DNA of 48,180 bases from Bryobacterales bacterium (GTDB taxonomy: Bacteria > Acidobacteriota > Terriglobia > Bryobacterales > Bryobacteraceae): positions 1-48,180 of the forward strand of contig JADLCF010000166.1 of the NCBI GenBank assembly GCA_020847315.1, in the 5' to 3' direction. A model generated the notes under the pieces. That model searched no databases. It was not told the origin of the DNA and was given only the letters and a program-made list of their open reading frames with translations. Positions 42,288 through 48,180 of the stretch are shown in pieces. Within the stretch, counting starts at the first letter, position 1; the number at the start of each line of letters is the position of its first letter. Both the position numbers and the translations under genes were made by a program.

Positions 42288-44638
42288 TGCGAAAGCCGTT
42301 CCTCCCCCTGCTGTTCGCGTTTTGCGCCTTGATTCTTCTCCCTGCCCTCGCATTCCCTGCAAACGAGGATTCGATCGAGGCAAATTTCGACTCTCTAATC
42401 GAAGATGCGGTTGAGAGCAACACCATACCCGGAGCCGTGCTTTGGGTAGGGCAACCGGATCGCATGCTCTATGCGAAAGCGTACGGCAGCCGATCTCTCG
42501 TGCCCCGCAAGACCTCGATGAAGATGGATACGATCTTCGACGCGGCATCGCTCACAAAGGTGCTGGCCACGACAACCGCGGTCATGCAGCTTTGGGAACA
42601 GGGCAAGATCCGGCTGGGAGACCGGGTAACCGAGTACCTTCCCAAGTTCCAGGGCGGCAAGAGCGACATCACCGTCCGGGATCTCCTGACCCACTATTCC
42701 GGCCTGCGCCCGGATGTCGATCTGGTCCCGCGCTGGAGTGGGGAGAGCACAGGAATTAACCTCGCGCTCACGGATAAACCGGCTACCCCGCCGGGCCGCC
42801 GGTTTGTTTATTCGGATATTAATTTCATCCTGTTGGCGGAGATTGTGCGTGCCGTAAGTGGAAAGCGGATTGATGAATACGCCAGAGAGAATATCTTCGA
42901 GCCGCTCGGAATGAAGGACACAGGCTACCTCCCACCCGCTTCGAAGCGCAGCCGCATCGCGCCCACCGAGATCGTCGACGGCACGCCCCTGCTCGGGGTG
43001 GTGCACGATCCAACCACGCGCTATATGGGCGGCGTGGCGGGCCACGCCGGTGTGTTCACCACCGCCGCCGATCTCGCCCGGTTCGCCCGGATGATCCTGA
43101 ACCACGGAGAACTCGACGGCCGCCGCGTTCTCTCCGAAGGCGCCGTCTCGAAGATGAGCGTTCCCGCCTCGCCCGCATCACGGCCGGATCTACGAGGCCT
43201 TGGGTGGGATATCGATTCACGTTTCTCTTCGAACCGTGGCGAATTATTTCCAGTGGGCAGCTTCGGCCACACCGGATTTACGGGCACTTCCCTTTGGATT
43301 GATCCACACTCGAACACCTTCGTGATATTGCTGACGAACTCGGTGCATATTCCAGGAAAATCTGTAGTGAGTCTTCGTGCGAAAGTGGCGACGCTCGCCG
43401 CGGAATTAGTTGGGATTTCCGGTGAGCGGGTAGCCATCACAAGTTATGGCGAGACGATTTTCGGCCCCGGCAACCGGCAGGTAGTGAACCGCGATGCCAC
43501 TGTCGAGAATGGCATTGACGTGCTTGCCGCGGACGGGTTCCGCGCACTTCAGGGAAAGCGTGTTGGTTTAATCACCAACCACACCGGTCTACTCCGCGAC
43601 GGCAGGCGCAATATCGATGCAATGCGCGAAAGCGGCGTGACGATCACCGCGATTTTCTCACCGGAGCACGGCATTACGGGCGCCCTCGATCACGAGAACA
43701 TCGCCGATGCCAAGGACGAACGAACCGGCATACCGATCTTCAGCCTCTACCGTGGAGGCGATGAGCGGCGGCCGAGCGCCGCCATGCTCGATATGGTGGA
43801 CGTCATCGTGTTCGATATCCAGGACGTCGGCGCGCGCTTCTACACCTACATGTCCACCATGGGCTATGCCATGGAAGAAGCGGATAAGCGGGGCATGCCG
43901 TTTTACGTCCTCGACAGGCCAAACCCGATCACGGGCGTCTACGTGGAAGGGCCACCCATTGACGCCGGCCTTCTTTCTTTCATCGGCTACCACCCGATGC
44001 CGCTCCGCCACGGGATGACGCTGGGCGAACTGGCCAGGATGTTCCATGCCGAGAAGCAGATGAAGATGCCGCTCGAAGTGGTGGCCATGCGCGGCTGGCA
44101 GCGTGGCGATTGGTTTGATTCTATCGGGCAGACCTGGGTGAACCCCTCGCCGAATATGCGCAATCTCACACAGGCCCTGCTGTATACGGGCGTGGCCATG
44201 CTCGAAGGCTCTCTGAATTACTCGGTGGGCCGGGGAACGGACTCTCCATTTGAGATGATCGGCGCCAATTGGATTAACGGCCAGGCACTCTCGGAATATC
44301 TGAACAAGCGGGACATTCCCGGTGTCCGATTTTATCCCGTTTCTTTTACGCCTTCGGAATCAAAACTCAAGGGAGTTCGCGCGGAAGGAGTCCGGATCCT
44401 CGTCACAGACCGGGAAGAAGTGCGCGCCACCCATCTGGGCGTGGAAATCGCGGCGGCACTTGTCGCCCTGTATCCGGATAAAGTCGAACTTGCGAAAAAC
44501 CGGAATCTGATCGGAAATCAGGCCACCATTGATGCCTTGGCTGCGGGAACAGACCCACGGCGCATCGTCACTGGCTGGGAGCCCGCCCTCGCCGAATTCG
44601 TCGCCCGCAGAAGCAAATACCTCATCTATAAGGAATAG
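42284..44638 (+). CDS. Fusion of class C beta-lactamase-like serine hydrolase and NamZ-type N-acetylmuramidase (DUF1343)
   Basis: A 784-residue exported two-domain protein. The signal peptide is residues 1-25. Residues 30-385 form a class C beta-lactamase/penicillin-binding-like domain with SxxK at Ser89-Lys92 (SLTK), YSD at 176-178 in YSDINF, and HTG at 329-331 in FGHTGFTG. After a linker, residues about 405-784 form the DUF1343 domain, now linked to exo-beta-N-acetylmuramidase NamZ (GH171): LITNHTGLLRDG, IFSPEHGITG, DIQDVGARFYTYM, LDRPNPI and NYSVGRGTDSPFE. It could release muramic acid from peptidoglycan fragments while the first domain trims peptide or ester bonds. It is translationally coupled to the pterin dehydratase gene. 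Confidence 0.92.
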   Translation: MMRKPFLPLLFAFCALILLPALAFPANEDSIEANFDSLIEDAVESNTIPGAVLWVGQPDRMLYAKAYGSRSLVPRKTSMKMDTIFDAASLTKVLATTTAVMQLWEQGKIRLGDRVTEYLPKFQGGKSDITVRDLLTHYSGLRPDVDLVPRWSGESTGINLALTDKPATPPGRRFVYSDINFILLAEIVRAVSGKRIDEYARENIFEPLGMKDTGYLPPASKRSRIAPTEIVDGTPLLGVVHDPTTRYMGGVAGHAGVFTTAADLARFARMILNHGELDGRRVLSEGAVSKMSVPASPASRPDLRGLGWDIDSRFSSNRGELFPVGSFGHTGFTGTSLWIDPHSNTFVILLTNSVHIPGKSVVSLRAKVATLAAELVGISGERVAITSYGETIFGPGNRQVVNRDATVENGIDVLAADGFRALQGKRVGLITNHTGLLRDGRRNIDAMRESGVTITAIFSPEHGITGALDHENIADAKDERTGIPIFSLYRGGDERRPSAAMLDMVDVIVFDIQDVGARFYTYMSTMGYAMEEADKRGMPFYVLDRPNPITGVYVEGPPIDAGLLSFIGYHPMPLRHGMTLGELARMFHAEKQMKMPLEVVAMRGWQRGDWFDSIGQTWVNPSPNMRNLTQALLYTGVAMLEGSLNYSVGRGTDSPFEMIGANWINGQALSEYLNKRDIPGVRFYPVSFTPSESKLKGVRAEGVRILVTDREEVRATHLGVEIAAALVALYPDKVELAKNRNLIGNQATIDALAAGTDPRRIVTGWEPALAEFVARRSKYLIYKE

Positions 44639-44716
44639 GCGGAACCAGGTCTTGGAAGAGAATGGGCAGCACGCCGGGAGAGAGGTGGGCGCTATCGCCG
44701 GCCGCCTCCCACGGGG

Positions 44717-44935
44717 CTATTCCGCCTTGACCTTGTTCTTGCTGCCTGGCGGGCGGCCACGGCGCCGGGGGCCTTCAACCCCGTCGGCAGTAACCGTTGC
44801 AACACGATTCAACCATCCCGGAGGACGGCCGCGCCGGCGGCTTTTTCCGCTCTCCAAACGCTCCAGCACGGTGATCGCTTCGTCGATATTCCTGCGCTCC
44901 TCTTTCAGTTCTGAAAGAATTTTCGATATATCCAT
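44717..44935 (-). CDS. Small AT-hook protein
   Basis: A 72-residue protein starting at ATG 44935, with GGGAG eight bases upstream (GTG 44950 is an alternative). The first half is an acidic helix (ISKILSELKEERRNIDEAITVLERL). Then two AT-hook motifs follow, each RRRGRPPG: SRRRGRPPGWL and PRRRGRPPGSKNK. AT-hooks bind the minor groove of AT-rich DNA. Small proteins of this plan occur in Acidobacteriota but I know no function. It lies between the fusion gene (convergent) and the APC permease gene, with an AT-rich stretch upstream. Confidence 0.72.
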   Translation of the reverse strand: MDISKILSELKEERRNIDEAITVLERLESGKSRRRGRPPGWLNRVATVTADGVEGPRRRGRPPGSKNKVKAE

Positions 44936-45043
44936 TCCACTTGCTCCCACACAATTCCGTTGAATACTCCAATTGCATTCGGTTCGGAATGCGGCAGAGC
45001 CTTTCGCATGCCAAATTGCCGCTCTGTAGTTTTATCCCAGATC

Positions 45044-45061
45044 GGTATTCTTTTCAATACC
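45044..45061. repeat. Short inverted repeat upstream of the AT-hook gene
   Basis: GGTATT (45044-45049) and AATACC (45056-45061) flank a CTTTTC loop. It lies in the AT-rich gap between the AT-hook gene and the permease gene stop, about 110 bases upstream of the small gene. It could be an operator or the permease terminator hairpin; too short to decide. Confidence 0.3.
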
Positions 45062-45139
45062 AATTTCAACTAAATTTCTCGTTTATTGTCAAGAAAGTAC
45101 CAGATCCATCCCGAAATGGGAAAAATACCGCCAACCCGG

Positions 45140-46525
45140 CTACGCCTGGGCGCGCAACGTTCTCCGGCGTGCCCAATACCGGTAAAACGGCCAGGCAATG
45201 GCAATCACGGAAAGTCCGATCATCGATTCCCTGGGAGCTTCGAATAACGTTGAAATAAGAATCGCGCTCGCGGCAACGACGAAGAGCGCCGGCACCACCG
45301 GGTAGCCAAGTGTGCGGTAGGGGCGCACAAGTTCCGGGCGCTTACGGCGCAGCACGATCACTGCGGCGGTCGTCATCGCGTAAAGGATCCAACTCGTGAA
45401 AATTACATAGGTGATGATCTCTTCGTAGCGTCCGGAAAAGACGAGAATGCTCGCCAGCAGGCTTAGAAAAAGCACGGACTCTCTGGGCACTCGATGTACC
45501 GGGTCCACCTTGGCCAGCCAGCGTGGAAACAGCCCGTCCCGAGCCATCGCGTACGGAATCCGGGAACCGCTCAGAATGCTGCCATTGAGCGCCGCGAACA
45601 TTGAGACCATCGCAACGACGCTCACCACCGCCGCGCCGCCATCCCCCAAAATTCGCCGCATCATTTCCGATGCGACGCGATCGGAAGCGGCCACATCCGC
45701 CGGAGAGAGCACATAGAAGTAGGCCAAGTTCGTAAGCAGGTAGACGAGCATCACGGTCCCGGTCCCCGCGATCAGCGCCAGCGGCAAGTTCCGGCCTGGA
45801 CGCTTAATCTCCGAGGAAACCATGCTCAAGTTATTCCAGCCATCGTAGGCCCAGAGCGCCGCTACCAGCGCGGCGAAAAACCCGGTAAAGCCGCCGGGGG
45901 CCGGCACCGTATCCGTGAAATGCGAAGCCGATCCCGAGCCCAGAAGCAATCCGGCCGCAACTAAGCCGAAAATCAATGCCAATTTGGAGACGGTGAAAAA
46001 AATCTGCACGCCGCCGGAAATGCGGACTCCCAGATAATTTACACCCGCAAGCAGCAGGATCAGACATGCCGCTCCGGCTTGGCCCCAACGAATCGGCAAT
46101 GGCCCGCCCCCAGGTCCGATGGGGAGAGGAATTTCAAAAATTGTGGAGTCTAGAACGGGAAAGAAATTAGCGAAGTAGAGAAAGAAACCGACTCCGAGAG
46201 CGGCGATCGAACCACTCTTTGCGATCAGCGTTTGAATCCAGCCAAAAAGGAAGCCCCAAAACGGCCCATACGCCTCTCGCAGAAAGACATACTCCCCGCC
46301 CGCCTCGGGCATCGACGCCGCCAGTTCCGCGTAGGTCAGCGCGCCGAAGAGGGAAAGCAGCCCCCCCACGATCCAAACCAGAAACAGCAAGTCCGGCGAG
46401 CCCACCTTGAGGATCATCGTCTTCGGCACAAGAAAGATTCCGGAGCCGATCACCGTGCCAACGACGATCGCGACCGCCGCGGTGATACCGAGATCTCTGC
46501 GCAATTCAACCGGCTGAGGGTTCAT
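45140..46525 (-). CDS. APC superfamily amino acid permease
   Basis: A 461-residue inner-membrane carrier with about 12 helices. TM1 has the family motif VGTVIGSGIFLVPK. EAGGEYVFLREAYGPFWGFLFGW is the conserved loop and helix of the L-type amino acid (LAT) and related carriers. ALWAYDGWNNLSMVSSEIKRPGRNLPLALI matches the substrate/cation region of the same group. The exact amino acid is unknown. The start overlaps the stop of the sodium symporter gene (ATGA), so the two are one transcript. Confidence 0.92.
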   Translation of the reverse strand: MNPQPVELRRDLGITAAVAIVVGTVIGSGIFLVPKTMILKVGSPDLLFLVWIVGGLLSLFGALTYAELAASMPEAGGEYVFLREAYGPFWGFLFGWIQTLIAKSGSIAALGVGFFLYFANFFPVLDSTIFEIPLPIGPGGGPLPIRWGQAGAACLILLLAGVNYLGVRISGGVQIFFTVSKLALIFGLVAAGLLLGSGSASHFTDTVPAPGGFTGFFAALVAALWAYDGWNNLSMVSSEIKRPGRNLPLALIAGTGTVMLVYLLTNLAYFYVLSPADVAASDRVASEMMRRILGDGGAAVVSVVAMVSMFAALNGSILSGSRIPYAMARDGLFPRWLAKVDPVHRVPRESVLFLSLLASILVFSGRYEEIITYVIFTSWILYAMTTAAVIVLRRKRPELVRPYRTLGYPVVPALFVVAASAILISTLFEAPRESMIGLSVIAIAWPFYRYWARRRTLRAQA

Positions 46526-47997
46526 GCAATTCCTTTAGGAGATCGATCCACGAGTGGCGACACGAGCACTCCGGCCAGGAACGTTGATAACGAACCTGCG
46601 ATGACATACCAGGTCCACGCGACATTGGTGCCGAACTTGAGATAGAGCACGGCGGAGAGGCCCACGATCACACCCACGACGGTTCCGTTCTCGCCCACCC
46701 GTTTGGTTAAGATCCCGAGCAGAAACACGCCCAGAAGCGCACCCACGGAGATCGAAGCCACGGTCAGGCCCGCTTCGAGAACGTTGCCCCACTGCCGGGC
46801 GAGTAACGCGATGGCGAGCAGAACACCGCCCCAGAGGACGGTGGTCCAGCGCGCAAGCCTGAGCGAACTCGCGTGGTCCTGTTCGCTATCGATCTGTTTC
46901 GCGCGTGTCAATGGCCGGTAGAAGTCCATGACCGTGGTGGAGGCAAGGGAATTGAGGGCCGCGCTGATGTTGCTCATCGCCGCCGCCAGGATGGCCGCCA
47001 TCACGATTCCGGCCACGCCCACCGGGAGGTACTCCCAAATAAACCGGGGATAAATCTTGTCGCGCTCGGTGAGCGCGGGGAGCGCCATCCCGTTGTCCTG
47101 ATAGTAGACGTAGAGCGCGATCCCGATGAATAGAAATAGGACGAATTGAAAGAAGATGACGCCCCAACTCGCCAGTAGCGCGATGCGGCTTTCCTTCTCG
47201 TTCTTCGCCGCCAGCAGCCGCTGCACCATCAACTGCTCCGTTCCATGGGTCGCCGTGGTGAGGAAGGTTCCCCCCAGGAAACCCGCCAGGAACGTATAGG
47301 GTTGCGAAAAGAACGCACTCGAAAACGCAAACTGAAAATCGAAGACCTGCAATTTGCCGGCCGCCGCCGCGGTGGTCCAGACATGCGCCCAGCCCCCGTC
47401 GATGTGGTTGAGAATGACGTAGAAACTGAGGATCGCCCCAGCCACATAAAGGAACATCTGGACCACGTCGGTCCAGATCACCGCAGTCATTCCACCCTCA
47501 AACGTATAGAAGAGCGTCAGCAGCAGGATGATGATGATCGAGGGGGTCTCGCCGGCCCCGAGGATGATGGCGACCACAATGGAGATAGCGTAGACCCGCA
47601 CGCCTTCGGCCAGCGCCCTGGTCACCAGAAAGATCGAAGCGGTCACCTTGCGGACGCGCTCGCCGAAACGGTTCCGCATCAGTTCATACGCTGTGTAGAG
47701 TTCGCCCCGGTAGTATTGGGGCAGAAACAGGCCGATGATGATCAGCCGCGCCAGCAGGTACCCCATCACCAATTGCAGGAAGCTCAGATTGCCGCCGAAC
47801 GCGAGCGCCGGGGTGCCGATGATGGTGAGCGTGCTGGTTTCGGCGGAGACGATCGAGAGCGAGATCGCCCACCATGGCGTATTCTTGCCCCCCAGAAAAT
47901 AGTCCTTCAGACTCTTCTGAGAGGAGCGGAACTGGGCGCCGAACCAAGTGATTCCAACCAGGTATAGAGCGATGATACCGAGGTCAAAGTAGCGCAT
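46522..47997 (-). CDS. Sodium:solute symporter (SSS family)
   Basis: A 491-residue sodium-driven importer with about 13 helices. Family features are the loop FLGGKNTPWWAISLSIVSAETSTLTIIG in TM2, then the TM5-6 region TFEGGMTAVIWTDVVQMF, and TEQLMVQRLLAAKNEKES in the cytoplasmic loop. SSS members carry sugars, amino acids, nucleosides or urea; this one is nearest the sialic-acid/sugar group by TM2 but the substrate is not certain. I chose ATG 47997; a start eight codons earlier is possible. It heads a two-gene unit with the APC permease and is divergent from the right-edge gene. Confidence 0.92.
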   Translation of the reverse strand: MRYFDLGIIALYLVGITWFGAQFRSSQKSLKDYFLGGKNTPWWAISLSIVSAETSTLTIIGTPALAFGGNLSFLQLVMGYLLARLIIIGLFLPQYYRGELYTAYELMRNRFGERVRKVTASIFLVTRALAEGVRVYAISIVVAIILGAGETPSIIIILLLTLFYTFEGGMTAVIWTDVVQMFLYVAGAILSFYVILNHIDGGWAHVWTTAAAAGKLQVFDFQFAFSSAFFSQPYTFLAGFLGGTFLTTATHGTEQLMVQRLLAAKNEKESRIALLASWGVIFFQFVLFLFIGIALYVYYQDNGMALPALTERDKIYPRFIWEYLPVGVAGIVMAAILAAAMSNISAALNSLASTTVMDFYRPLTRAKQIDSEQDHASSLRLARWTTVLWGGVLLAIALLARQWGNVLEAGLTVASISVGALLGVFLLGILTKRVGENGTVVGVIVGLSAVLYLKFGTNVAWTWYVIAGSLSTFLAGVLVSPLVDRSPKGIA

Positions 47998-48103
47998 GGC
48001 GAAACGCGGATCATACCACAATCAGTCCAACAGTCAGGCGAGGACGCGAAGTGGGGGTGCGCGACGTAGGAATGGAGGTTCTTCTGGTTTGGCCTGAATC
48101 ACG

Positions 48104-48137
48104 CCTTCTCTGAGTATGCGTATATACTCAGAGAAGG
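48104..48137. promoter_or_regulatory. 14-bp perfect inverted repeat overlapping the next ribosome binding site
   Basis: CCTTCTCTGAGTAT (48104-48117) is mirrored exactly by ATACTCAGAGAAGG (48124-48137) across a GCGTAT spacer. The right arm runs into the AAGGAGG ribosome binding site (48134-48140). It could be an operator for the gene's own product or a hairpin that hides the ribosome binding site. Such TATACTC-type palindromes are common before PadR-family genes of Acidobacteriota. Confidence 0.65.
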
Positions 48138-48146
48138 AGGTGCCTC

Positions 48147-48180
48147 TTGTCTCAATCGCTATCCGATCTGGAGGCGGCGC
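48147..48180 (+). CDS. N-terminus of a gene cut by the window edge, possibly a PadR-type regulator
   Basis: A TTG at 48147 lies six bases after AAGGAGG and begins the peptide SQSLSDLEAA before the sequence ends. Only eleven residues are visible, so no family can be shown. The start resembles PadR-like regulators (often opening with a short helix ending LEAAVLGL), and the palindrome just upstream fits an autoregulated repressor. A GTG at 48140 in another frame is too close to the ribosome binding site to be used. Confidence 0.45.
   Translation, partial: MSQSLSDLEAA

Noticed and set aside
44936-45139. Sigma54-type promoter before the AT-hook gene
   Set aside because: A TTGGCAT...GC pair has correct spacing but the -12 element is poor, so it cannot be told from chance.
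1-48180. tRNA, rRNA, CRISPR array, insertion sequence, prophage or att sites
   Set aside because: No cloverleaf-like intergenic segment, no regularly spaced repeats, no transposase or integrase motifs in any frame.

Overview
The window is GC-rich bacterial chromosome with tightly packed genes and many 4-base ATGA overlaps. The gene set suggests an Acidobacteriota member, probably of the Bryobacterales/Solibacter type. The signs are an Oar-like TonB-dependent receptor with an N-terminal carboxypeptidase-regulatory domain, several Tat-exported Gfo/Idh/MocA oxidoreductases, a DUF1080 protein, GH109-like enzymes, a PhoPQ-related secreted protein and a small AT-hook protein. This placement is inference from gene content; there is no rRNA, tRNA, insertion sequence, CRISPR or phage gene here.

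Layout. 1-2644 (minus) is a TonB-dependent receptor cut by the window edge. 3151-7070 (plus) is a coupled pair: a secreted transglutaminase-like protein and a secreted esterase. 13735-7067 (minus) is a six-gene run: ROK regulator, APC permease, M20 peptidase, DUF1080 protein, TIM-barrel protein and Tat-exported Gfo/Idh/MocA oxidoreductase. It looks like a transport and 3-keto-glycoside breakdown unit. Divergent from it (13984-16681, plus) are an orphan ACT protein, a second transglutaminase-like secreted protein and a papain-like cysteine peptidase. 20585-16695 (minus) holds a GT39-type glycosyltransferase, a SpoU methyltransferase and a gamma-glutamyltransferase. 20668-22563 is a secreted CocE-type hydrolase.

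29947-22568 (minus) is a second sugar and catabolic block: SDR, DUF2490 protein, two tandem GH109-like enzymes, another Gfo/Idh/MocA protein and a PhoPQ-related protein. 30071-32020 (plus) has an adenosine-specific kinase family protein and O-acetylhomoserine sulfhydrylase with a structured leader. 33567-32118 (minus) is lepB, a membrane protein and a 57-residue membrane protein, all overlapping. 33733-35206 is queC-queE of the 7-deazaguanine pathway.

35310-39244 (plus) is a membrane-stress-like operon: a four-repeat DUF350 protein, a YjfK-like protein, a YjfI-like protein and PspA. It resembles the E. coli yjfIJKL group and ends in a strong hairpin. After it come RidA (plus), then a Memo-family protein and a uridine kinase (minus), pterin dehydratase and a beta-lactamase-like/NamZ fusion (plus), a small AT-hook protein, an APC permease and a sodium:solute symporter (minus). 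The right edge has the first codons of a plus-strand gene whose ribosome binding site overlaps a perfect 14-bp inverted repeat.

Taken together the window describes a soil-type heterotroph that exports many hydrolases and oxidoreductases acting on glycosides, peptides and wall fragments, with matching importers. The best leads for undescribed biology are the ROK-led operon, the expanded Yjf/PspA operon, the beta-lactamase-NamZ fusion and the paired transglutaminase-like proteins.
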